This document shows, in pieces, positions 57,046 through 64,000 of a stretch of 64,000 nucleotides of DNA. The translations under genes were made by a program, and so were the position numbers. Every line of letters starts with the position of its first letter. Positions within the stretch are counted from its first letter, which is position 1. Source of the stretch: Marinimicrobium alkaliphilum (GTDB taxonomy: Bacteria > Pseudomonadota > Gammaproteobacteria > Pseudomonadales > Cellvibrionaceae); the NCBI RefSeq assembly GCF_003259155.1, contig NZ_QGMQ01000006.1, forward strand, positions 124,001 to 188,000. The letters are read 5' to 3'. The notes beneath the pieces are model-generated. The model was not told the origin of the DNA. It saw nothing but the letters and a program-made list of their open reading frames with translations, and made no database searches.

Positions 57046-57936
57046 CTATTCGGCCCAGTAAAGTCGATGCGGGTTATCGACCAATAGTTTTCTCTGCAGC
57101 TCTTCGGTCGGTGCAATCGACGGTATGTAGTCAACCAGGTGACCATCGTCAGGCACATGGGACTTCATATTCGGGTGAGGCCAGTCAGTGCCCCACAAAA
57201 CTCTATCGGGAAACGTTTCGACGATACGCCGTGCAAACGGCACGACATCAGCGTATGAGGGTGGTCCCGATTGAGATAGTCGTTCCGGACAGCTGACCTT
57301 CGACCAGATATGGGAATTCTCCCGCATAAGCTTCATAAAAAGCTCAAATTCCGGCCCATCGATGTCTTTGGCAACATCAGGGCGCCCCATATGGTCAACC
57401 ACCACCGTGGTGGGCAACCCGGCGAAAACATCGTACAGGTCAGGCAATTCCTGTGCTTCAAAGTAGATAACGATATGCCAGCCCAGGGGTTTAATACGCT
57501 CGGCAATTTCCGTTAAAGTGTCGTGCGGAAGGACATCGACCAGCCGCTTTACAAAATTGAAACGCACGCCCCTGACTCCAGCCCGGTGCAGGTCATTGAG
57601 TTCCGCATCACTGATTTCGCGCCGGACGGTGGCAACTCCCCGAGCTTTGTCGTTCGAGTTTTCCAGGGCATCAACCAGGGCTCGGTTATCAGCGCCGTGG
57701 CAGGTAGCTTGCACAATCACATTGCGGTCAAATCCCAGGTAATCCCTAAGTTCCCAGAGCTTCTCCTTGGGCGCATCGCAGGGCGTGTACTTGCGTTCGG
57801 GTGCATAGGGAAATAGGTCCCCGGGTCCGAACACGTGGCAGTGCGCGTCTACCGCCCCTGCAGGAACACTAAATTTGGGTTTGGATGGGCTGGGGTGGAA
57901 CGGCAGCCAATCCGGGTCCATGGTGAATGTACTCAT
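57046..57936 (-). CDS. ligI: 2-Pyrone-4,6-dicarboxylate hydrolase
   Basis: A 296-residue amidohydrolase-superfamily enzyme opening PDC to oxalomesaconate. HxH-type DAHCHVFGPGDLFPYAP at ~28-45, the FVKRLVDVLP segment, VVDHMGRPD and the late LWGTDWPHPN (Asp metal/catalysis) are as in LigI. Overlaps ligJ by 4 bp. Confidence 0.95.
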   Translation of the reverse strand: MSTFTMDPDWLPFHPSPSKPKFSVPAGAVDAHCHVFGPGDLFPYAPERKYTPCDAPKEKLWELRDYLGFDRNVIVQATCHGADNRALVDALENSNDKARGVATVRREISDAELNDLHRAGVRGVRFNFVKRLVDVLPHDTLTEIAERIKPLGWHIVIYFEAQELPDLYDVFAGLPTTVVVDHMGRPDVAKDIDGPEFELFMKLMRENSHIWSKVSCPERLSQSGPPSYADVVPFARRIVETFPDRVLWGTDWPHPNMKSHVPDDGHLVDYIPSIAPTEELQRKLLVDNPHRLYWAE

Positions 57937-58955
57937 TTTCCCCTCGCTTTCAAACTGGAATCCAGGCGCGGATACACTCGTCTCGCGTTCAGCTCGAACA
58001 CCTTTCGCTTGTCGTGATCGGGAATAGCGAGCGCGTCGATGTAGCGCTTGGTGTCATCAAAGTAATGGCCCGTCTGTGGGTCGATACCGCGAACGGCGCC
58101 CACCATTTCCGAGCCGAACAGAATGTTGTCGATATCGATCACTTCAAACAGCAGATCAATGCCGGGCTGATGGTAAACGCAGGTATCGAAAAATACGTTT
58201 TTCATGACATGCTCCGGCAAGGGCGGCCGTTTGAGCATGTCGGCGAGCCCGCGGTAGCGGCCCCAATGGTAGGGCACCGCGCCACCACCGTGAGGAATAA
58301 TGAAACGCAGATCAGGAAAATCCCTGAACAGATCGCCTTCGATAAACTGCATGAATGCGGTGGTATCGGCATTAATGTAGTGCGCCCCGGTAGCGTGAAA
58401 GCAGGGGTTGCAGGACGATGACACATGAATCATGGCCGGAACATCGAGTTCCACCATTTTCTCGTAAAAGGGGTACCAATGGCGGTCGGTCAACGGCGGT
58501 GCAGTCCAGTGCCCGCCGGAGGGATCCGGATTGAGATTGCAGCCCACGAAGCCGAGGTCATTGATGCAGCGATCCAGCTCATCCACCGAATTTTCAATAG
58601 GCACACCCGGCGACTGCGGAAGCTGGCAAACGCCGATAAAATAGTCCGGATAAAGCTCAACCACACGCTGTATCAGGTCATTACAGGCACTGGTCCACTG
58701 TTTCGATATCGCCTCATCCCCGACGTGGTGGGCCATAGTGGAGGCGCGGGGCGAGAAGATCGTCATATCTGCACCGCGTTCACGCAGTAGCTTCAACTGG
58801 TTCTGCTCTATGCTATCTCGGATTTCATCATCACTGATCGACGCTCTTTTGGGCATGGGTAAATCGGAATCATCCATCCGGGCGAGCTGCTGTTTTCGAA
58901 ATTCCTGGTGCGCATCCGGCGCGGTCGTATAGTGTCCGTGGCAGTCAATGATCAT
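57933..58955 (-). CDS. ligJ: 4-Oxalomesaconate hydratase
   Basis: A 340-residue amidohydrolase-like enzyme, the size of LigJ. Opening IIDCHGHYTTAPDAH (metal His), CNLNPDPSGGHWTAPPLTD, FIIPHGGGAVPYHWGRY and LFGSEMVGAVRGIDP. Hydrates oxalomesaconate (enol) to 4-carboxy-4-hydroxy-2-oxoadipate. Overlaps neighbours by 4 bp on either side. Confidence 0.95.
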   Translation of the reverse strand: MIIDCHGHYTTAPDAHQEFRKQQLARMDDSDLPMPKRASISDDEIRDSIEQNQLKLLRERGADMTIFSPRASTMAHHVGDEAISKQWTSACNDLIQRVVELYPDYFIGVCQLPQSPGVPIENSVDELDRCINDLGFVGCNLNPDPSGGHWTAPPLTDRHWYPFYEKMVELDVPAMIHVSSSCNPCFHATGAHYINADTTAFMQFIEGDLFRDFPDLRFIIPHGGGAVPYHWGRYRGLADMLKRPPLPEHVMKNVFFDTCVYHQPGIDLLFEVIDIDNILFGSEMVGAVRGIDPQTGHYFDDTKRYIDALAIPDHDKRKVFELNARRVYPRLDSSLKARGK

Positions 58956-59863
58956 GATGATGTGGCCTCTTTGACAGGTTCAGATTGTTGGAAAAGAATA
59001 TAATCCAGCATGGTATTCAGGTCCGGCGATTCCAGTGCGGCGGGGAAGTCCGCGGCCCACTCCTGACGTTCGACGCAAGCCCTGGTCATCCAGGGGGCGA
59101 TACCCGCGTCCCCTACCGTTTTGGCAACCTCCCGCATCTCCGCCGCGCGCCGTGCGCCATGTTCAAGACTCCTGGAAATTAGGTAACGGGCCAGGTCGGG
59201 CCAGTCCGCGCCCGGGAACAGGTTTCCGAGCGAATCAAGCACGCTCTCCTCAACACCGTAGTAACGCGCTGTCAGCAGGGATTCGGCCACCAGAGCTTCA
59301 AGTCCTTTCACAATCACACTGCGACACATTTTGGTGGCCGCAGCCGCGCCCAACACTGGCGAGTAAAAAGAGGCTCCTTTCAGCCCCAGGCCCTGCGCTA
59401 CGGGTTGAAACGCCTTAGCCCGAGGTCCACCTAGAAGCATTGGCACCGCCAGGCGCATGGGTTCAATAGGCCCCATGACCGCTGCTTCTACGTAATAGCC
59501 ACCCGCCGCTTCCACTATCTCTGCTACCCGTCGTTTGGTCTCGGGGGCCGTGGAATTCAAATCAAGAAACCAGGCCTCCGGCTCAAGACCCTCCACAACA
59601 GCCTTAGCGGACTGCACATTTTCCTCCGCCGTCACAGCCGAAATCACCAGCTGACAACCTGCAGCCGCACGTCCGGCTTCAGCGACCCGCTCAACCCGAG
59701 GGACCTTATCGGCGGCGCGGCTCGGTACACTCGCGCCATCGGAAAACAGCTTGTCATGGATCACCAATGTCACAGCCGACAAGGCGCCCAACTCCGAAGC
59801 CAGAACCTGCCCGACCTCTCCAAAACCGAGCAAACAAATACGGGAGATCACGGTTGGCTCCAT
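58952..59863 (-). CDS. NAD(P)-binding 6PGDH-like protein with DUF1932 domain
   Basis: A 303-residue protein: Rossmann opening ICLLGFGEVGQVLASELG, then DLNSTAPETKRRVAEIV and EAAVMGPIEPM, and a C-terminal helical DUF1932-type half (KMCRSVIVKGLEALVAESL) related to 6-phosphogluconate and 3-hydroxyisobutyrate dehydrogenases. Embedded in the lig operon between tautomerase and LigJ with overlapping ends, so surely part of the pathway unit. No step of the known 4,5-cleavage route needs it, so its role is open. Confidence 0.85.
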   Translation of the reverse strand: MEPTVISRICLLGFGEVGQVLASELGALSAVTLVIHDKLFSDGASVPSRAADKVPRVERVAEAGRAAAGCQLVISAVTAEENVQSAKAVVEGLEPEAWFLDLNSTAPETKRRVAEIVEAAGGYYVEAAVMGPIEPMRLAVPMLLGGPRAKAFQPVAQGLGLKGASFYSPVLGAAAATKMCRSVIVKGLEALVAESLLTARYYGVEESVLDSLGNLFPGADWPDLARYLISRSLEHGARRAAEMREVAKTVGDAGIAPWMTRACVERQEWAADFPAALESPDLNTMLDYILFQQSEPVKEATSS

Positions 59864-60933
59864 TTGTTCGGAACAAATACATCGCCTTGCATCAGCTTTC
59901 GCGCAGTACGCAGCAAAGCTGAGCGCTTGACTTTGATGCCGGAGGCGTCCGATGCAAATTCCATCTCAATGGTGAAAGACCCGGTCGGGTGCTCCACTTC
60001 CAGGGCATGAGTGCCTTCCTCGATCTTACCAACCACGCGTTGTGCTACAGAGCCAGGAACCACACAGGCGGTTGCCACACTGACTGCACCCAGAACACCG
60101 ATCGCCTCGTGCACCCGATGCGGGATAAAGGTTCGGGTGCAGATCAACCCACCCTTTCGAGCCGGGGCAACCAAAGTCATTTTGGGTACAGTTTTGTCTT
60201 GGACATCGCCAAGGTTCATTCTTGTGCCCGCTTGCAATCGGATCGTTTCTAGGCGTCCTTTGAGCTCGCCATTGTTCTCCAAATCGGTAGGCGATTCATA
60301 ACCAGTCAGACCAAAATCGGCAGCACTGAGTACCACCACGGGCATGCCGTTATCAATGCAGGTAACTTCCACGCCCTCAATCCAATCGCTGCAACTACCC
60401 GTTGGCAAAAGCGAGCCACAACTGGAGCCCGCGACATCAAGAAAATCAAGCATCAGCGGCGCGGCGGTTCCGGGAACGCCATCTATCCGCGCATTTCCCT
60501 CATAAACAACCTGCTTCCCCTCGGTCTTCACCCGCGCGACTGCAACACTACCGGTATTGACGAGGTGAATTCTCACCTGTGTCTCCTTTCCTGTGACCGG
60601 CACCAACCCTTGCTCTATCGCGAAGGGGCCGACACCAGCGAGAATGTTGCCACAATTCTGACTGTCACTGACTTCGGCGCGATCAACCTTCACTTGTAGA
60701 AACAGGTAGTCAACGTCAGCATCCGGTCTGCTGGCGGGACCGACCACCGCAACCTTGCTGGTTAAAGGATGGGCACCACCCACGCCATCGATCTGCCGCT
60801 CGTCTGGAGAGCCCATGGCCGCCAACAGCATCGCATCACGAGCCTGAGCGTCCGTCGGCAAATGATGAGCGAGAAAGTACAAGCCCTTGGAGGTTCCACC
60901 TCGCATTAGAGTGGAAGGCACAGCGGTCAGCAT
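59848..60933 (-). CDS. galD: 4-Oxalomesaconate tautomerase (PrpF family)
   Basis: A 361-residue PrpF-fold isomerase. Opening AVPSTLMRGGTSKGLYF with the conserved MRGGTSKG, GSPDERQIDGVGGAHPLTSK and SDSQNCGNILAGVGPFAIE match GalD. Interconverts oxalomesaconate keto/enol forms ahead of LigJ. The ATG at 60933 best fits family starts, 4 bp after the aldolase stop; ATG at 60945 or a TTG at 60960 would overlap it. Overlaps the next gene by 16 bp. Confidence 0.93.
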   Translation of the reverse strand: MLTAVPSTLMRGGTSKGLYFLAHHLPTDAQARDAMLLAAMGSPDERQIDGVGGAHPLTSKVAVVGPASRPDADVDYLFLQVKVDRAEVSDSQNCGNILAGVGPFAIEQGLVPVTGKETQVRIHLVNTGSVAVARVKTEGKQVVYEGNARIDGVPGTAAPLMLDFLDVAGSSCGSLLPTGSCSDWIEGVEVTCIDNGMPVVVLSAADFGLTGYESPTDLENNGELKGRLETIRLQAGTRMNLGDVQDKTVPKMTLVAPARKGGLICTRTFIPHRVHEAIGVLGAVSVATACVVPGSVAQRVVGKIEEGTHALEVEHPTGSFTIEMEFASDASGIKVKRSALLRTARKLMQGDVFVPNKWSQP

Positions 60934-60937
60934 GACA

Positions 60938-61627
60938 CTATGCATCCTTAAGCGATTCAATATAGCGGACGCCCTTCTCTTTCAGGCGTTCACGCATGTC
61001 GTACATATCCAGACCCAGCTCGCCCGCCTCGAAGCGCAGTCGTTTGCGCTCCTCCAACGCCTCGCGTGCCTGGGTTTTCTCAAGGACATTCTTCGCATCA
61101 GGCTGAGGCACTACGACCACACCGTCGTCATCAGCAACGATCAGATCTCCCGGATTGACCAGAGCGTCGGCACACACGATGGGCACATTGACGTTCCCCA
61201 CCGTTTCCCTTACGCATCCTCGCGCATACACCGCCCTCGACCAAACCGGAAACTGCATTTCGGTCAGAGTGGCAATATCGCGGACGCCGCCATTGATAAT
61301 TAGGCCGCGGACCCCGCGGGCCTTTAATGACGTCGCCAACAGGTCACCAAAAAAACCGTCTTCACAGGGGCTGGTCGGTGTCACTACCAAAACATCCCCC
61401 GGTTGGCACTGCTCTACAGCCACATGGATCGTCCAGTTGTCACCCGGAGCCACCTCACAGGTAACGGCTGGCCCGGCAATCTGTACGGGTCGATATATGG
61501 GTCTCATGTAAGAGGCCATCAGCCCCTTGCGACCTTGAGCTTCGTGCACGGTGGCGACGCCAAAGTCTTGAAACCCCGCCACAACCGCCTCTTCTACACG
61601 ATCTATCCTGGTTACCACAACTGGCAT
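60938..61627 (-). CDS. ligK: 4-Carboxy-4-hydroxy-2-oxoadipate aldolase (RraA-like)
   Basis: A 229-residue RraA-fold class II aldolase splitting CHA into pyruvate and oxaloacetate. Core: [38 protein letters not shown], the catalytic [19 protein letters not shown] (Arg-Asp) and [16 protein letters not shown]. First gene of the leftward lig operon, divergent from the LysR gene. Start at 61627 with GAGG ahead; in-frame codons upstream lie in the promoter region. Equivalent to GalC in pseudomonads. Confidence 0.94.
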   Translation of the reverse strand: MPVVVTRIDRVEEAVVAGFQDFGVATVHEAQGRKGLMASYMRPIYRPVQIAGPAVTCEVAPGDNWTIHVAVEQCQPGDVLVVTPTSPCEDGFFGDLLATSLKARGVRGLIINGGVRDIATLTEMQFPVWSRAVYARGCVRETVGNVNVPIVCADALVNPGDLIVADDDGVVVVPQPDAKNVLEKTQAREALEERKRLRFEAGELGLDMYDMRERLKEKGVRYIESLKDA

Positions 61628-61778
61628 GTTCAGCACCTCTACTGGGCCGGATCGGCATCCGGCATCTATCTTTAAGAAACAGCACCATCTTCGCACACAA
61701 GCCCATAGAAAATGATGTTCAAAGACTGTCCCTGGATATTGATTTTTGCTATATTGCTAATAATTAACAGGATTCAGA

Positions 61779-62987
61779 ATGATGTCCGACATACCCAATC
61801 TTCGACACCTTCACGTGGTATCCGAAGTCGCCCGACTCGGAAGCGTCAGTCGAACGGCCGAAGCGATATACCTGTCACAATCGGCGACAACACAGGCGAT
61901 ACACAAGCTCGAACAAGATATCGGCGAGCCCTTGTTTTACCGTTCAGCCACTGGCATGTTTCCGACTGAGTTCGGACGCGTCTTTATCGAGCGCGTTAAT
62001 CGGGCTCTAGAGCACCTGAAAGCGTTCGAAAAGGTTCAAGCGGCCCCGAATAGAAAAGTCGGCGCGCCCTTTTCCAGATCAATCACGACAACCCAGCTAA
62101 GAGCACTGGTTGCCGTGGTAAAAACGGGCGGGTTCAGTCTTGCTGCAGACCACTTGGGGCTGGCGCAACCGACGGTTCACCGGGCGGCGAAGGACCTTGA
62201 AAAAGTCGTCGGACACACACTGTTCATACGCAACATCAAGGGTGTCGACCTCACATACAAAGCCCGGCGGCTGGCACAGCTGGCAAGCCTTGCATTCGCG
62301 GAAATTCAACAAGGCTTTGAAGAGATCGACGAGCTCAATGGCCGCATCCAGGGCCAACTGTCCATCGGCTCCCTACCTCTTGCCCGGACGCACTTGCTTC
62401 CCGCGTCAGTTACCCGGCTGCTTGAGTTCTACCCATACGCAAAAGTGCGCATTGTCGAAGGCCCCTATCACGAACAGCTCAATGCCCTACTGCACGGCCA
62501 ACTCGACTGTATTATCGGGGCTCTGCGATTTCCCGCCCCCACCAATGAAATCCGCCAAGAATGCTTATTCGAGGACCCGCTATCCATCGTAGTTCGGGCC
62601 GGGCACCCTGCACTCGCGGCCCCACAACCCAGCGCCGGCGAGCTCGCAAAGCTGCAATGGATCGCCCCTGTCCAGACGGCACCAGGTAGGCGGAATTTCG
62701 ACGCTTTCTTTACCAGCCAAGAGCTTAGTCCGCCGGACCAGGTTATTGAATGCAGCTCTTTGATCGCAATCCGAAGCCTGCTTCTTGCGAGCGACCGGGC
62801 GGCTATCATTTCGGCCAGACAAGCCGAGCACGAAATCCGCGCCGGTACACTGGCCGTGCTAACCAGCGCTCTGAGCGGCACCAGCCGTCCCATTGGCCTG
62901 ACCTATCGAAAAGACTGGAAACCGACTTCGTTACAGGAGACCTACTTGTCTCTGGTCCGGGATGTCACCCGCCAATACCAGGGATGA
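61779..62987 (+). CDS. LysR-family regulator with two N-terminal HTH domains
   Basis: A 402-residue protein, ~100 longer than usual for LysR types. The first HTH (LRHLHVVSEVARLGSVSRTA, SQSATTQAIHKLE; ~residues 7-65) is followed by a second, full LysR-type HTH (LRALVAVVKTGGFSLAADHL, AQPTVHRAAKDLE; ~105-160). Both keep the turn and recognition helix. The effector domain (~185-400, from GQLSIGSLPLARTHLLPA) is complete. Divergent from the lig operon (151-bp gap), so likely its regulator, sensing protocatechuate or a pathway intermediate. The double HTH is the odd feature. Confidence 0.9.
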   Translation: MMSDIPNLRHLHVVSEVARLGSVSRTAEAIYLSQSATTQAIHKLEQDIGEPLFYRSATGMFPTEFGRVFIERVNRALEHLKAFEKVQAAPNRKVGAPFSRSITTTQLRALVAVVKTGGFSLAADHLGLAQPTVHRAAKDLEKVVGHTLFIRNIKGVDLTYKARRLAQLASLAFAEIQQGFEEIDELNGRIQGQLSIGSLPLARTHLLPASVTRLLEFYPYAKVRIVEGPYHEQLNALLHGQLDCIIGALRFPAPTNEIRQECLFEDPLSIVVRAGHPALAAPQPSAGELAKLQWIAPVQTAPGRRNFDAFFTSQELSPPDQVIECSSLIAIRSLLLASDRAAIISARQAEHEIRAGTLAVLTSALSGTSRPIGLTYRKDWKPTSLQETYLSLVRDVTRQYQG

Positions 62988-63073
62988 TATAAACGCACAC
63001 GCAGAGTCCCTATAATTCGCTCACGACGCCATCTCGCCAACGGTGATTTTTTCTTCACGAGCGGACCACACCT

Positions 63074-63634
63074 TTATAAGCCCTGGGCAGCAACAAGACG
63101 CTGTTCGACTAGTCGATCAGACTGATCCAGGAGATCATTGATTGAGGCATCAATAGCCAAAGAGCAGACATCGCCTTCGTTTTCGGGAGCCTCTAAAGCA
63201 GCCAGCTGACTGTCCAAGAGGCTGACCGGCATAAAGTGGTCGGTACGCGCCTGCAAACGTTGAGCCACGATTTCTCGATCGCCGGCAAGGTGCAAAAAGA
63301 TCACGTCAAAGCCACAGTGACGTAGTGGCTCCCTGTGGGCTTTCTTTAAGCCAGAGAAGGCCAGCACAGTATGCGTGCAATCATTGGACAGCAGTCGCAG
63401 CCTCTGACAAATTGCCGAGATCCAAGGCTTGCGCATCTCATCTGTCAGCGGCTTCCCTGAGGCCATATGGTCTCGAGATTGGGCGCTGTGGAAATCGTCG
63501 GCATCCAGGTAGCACCAGTCGCGCTTTTTTGCCAGCGCATGACCTAAAGTGGACTTTCCACACCCTGAAACTCCCATAACCACTGCCAAAATGGGGCGAT
63601 TTGACTTCCCCACTTTCTGTAGAACGCTCGTCAT
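63074..63634 (-). CDS. gntK: Gluconokinase (GntK family)
   Basis: A 186-residue P-loop kinase: VVMGVSGCGKSTLGHALA (Walker A), YLDADDFHSAQSRDHMASGK, LTDEMRKPWI and an LAFSGLKKAHRE segment, all typical of thermoresistant-type gluconokinase. Phosphorylates gluconate. Follows the second mannonate dehydratase (63778) in the same direction, suggesting a sugar-acid catabolic unit. Convergent with the LysR gene. Confidence 0.92.
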   Translation of the reverse strand: MTSVLQKVGKSNRPILAVVMGVSGCGKSTLGHALAKKRDWCYLDADDFHSAQSRDHMASGKPLTDEMRKPWISAICQRLRLLSNDCTHTVLAFSGLKKAHREPLRHCGFDVIFLHLAGDREIVAQRLQARTDHFMPVSLLDSQLAALEAPENEGDVCSLAIDASINDLLDQSDRLVEQRLVAAQGL

Positions 63635-63734
63635 AAGCTAAGTGCCTTTAGGGGACCTATGATTGACTCATCAGGCGGCCATTCCAAACATGCTGGCTTC
63701 AAGATGAACGCCAGCCAATTTAATAGAGAGACCG

Positions 63735-63765
63735 CAAAGAGGGATCGGCATACACGCCCTCTTTG
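63735..63765. other. Stem-loop downstream of the second manD
   Basis: Perfect 9-bp stem CAAAGAGGG/CCCTCTTTG with a 13-nt loop, 13 bp past the manD-like stop. No T-run, so not a clear terminator. Confidence 0.4.
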
Positions 63766-63777
63766 AGGCCCTTGCGG

Positions 63778-64000
63778 CTACCAGTTGTAAAGCGTTCCAT
63801 CCTCAAGCCGATTTACCGGCAGGTAGGCGCGCTTATAGGGGTAACGAGCAGCCAACTTCTCATCGATATCCACACCGTGACCCGGCGCCGATCCGGCGTA
63901 TAGGTAGCCGTCCTTGAACGAGTAGTCATGTGGGAATACCTCGTCCGTTTGCTCGGTGTGTCGCATGTACTCCTGGATGCCAAAATTGGGCACCCACGTA
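63778..64000 (-). CDS. Second D-mannonate dehydratase-like gene, partial
   Basis: The last ~73 codons of a second ManD-type enzyme; the N-terminus is beyond the right edge. 62 of the 71 aligned C-terminal residues match the protein encoded at 42938, including the ending ([12 protein letters not shown] versus [12 protein letters not shown]) and the [15 protein letters not shown] stretch. Reads into the edge in the same frame. Likely the same catalytic class; whether it is the same substrate is not known. Confidence 0.9.
   Translation of the reverse strand, partial: TWVPNFGIQEYMRHTEQTDEVFPHDYSFKDGYLYAGSAPGHGVDIDEKLAARYPYKRAYLPVNRLEDGTLYNW

Noticed and set aside
63735-63765. Stem-loop as intrinsic terminator of the second manD
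   Set aside because: No T-run follows on the relevant strand, so it is listed only as a stem-loop.

Overview
The window looks like chromosomal DNA from a GC-rich, plant-biomass-degrading marine or soil gammaproteobacterium. Cellvibrionales-like or pseudomonad-related is my best guess. It rests on a Pseudomonas-type tmRNA tag (ANDDNYALAA), serine-rich linkers in secreted lipoprotein glycosidases, Caulobacter-type TonB receptors and 4,5-type aromatic ring cleavage. I could run no database search, so family names come from recognised motifs and architecture.

Layout. (1) 1-21.5 kb is a beta-mannan utilisation locus. It has a TonB receptor, lipoprotein GH5 and GH26 mannanases, a GH5-like protein lacking the acid/base residue, a GPH and an SSS symporter, a mannobiose 2-epimerase (AGE superfamily), mannosylglucose phosphorylase (GH130), a second AGE enzyme (probably mannose isomerase) and a LacI regulator. 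Three near-identical LacI-type dyads (TGTAA-N4-TTACA) sit in the three key intergenic regions. (2) 21.5-22.9 kb is dgt. (3) 23.1-35.7 kb is a urease-independent urea module: allophanate hydrolase, urea carboxylase, a GntR regulator and the UrtABCDE transporter. It has sigma-54-like promoters, and an array of REP-like dyads splits urtD from urtE. (4) 35.8-38.3 kb holds a small barrel-like protein, ssrA (tmRNA) and an AT-rich islet with two orphan genes and a startless fragment carrying an HExxH motif. (5) 38.5-39.7 kb is a hydrolase-OsmC fusion. (6) 39.7-62 kb is aromatic catabolism: pobA and vanAB, each with an AraC-type regulator, then a compact lig operon (aldolase, tautomerase, LigJ, LigI, LigA, LigB, LigC) with a double-HTH LysR regulator. 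Embedded in it are a mannonate dehydratase/GntR/GH3/ThuA group and a sulfatase with its formylglycine-generating enzyme. (7) 63-64 kb is a gluconokinase and a second mannonate dehydratase cut by the window edge.

How it works together. Mannan is cut at the surface, imported through the TonB receptor, epimerised and phosphorolysed. 4-Hydroxybenzoate and vanillate are converted to protocatechuate and then, through 2-pyrone-4,6-dicarboxylate, to pyruvate and oxaloacetate. Urea is carboxylated and hydrolysed for nitrogen. Together these genes point to growth on hemicellulose and lignin-derived aromatics.
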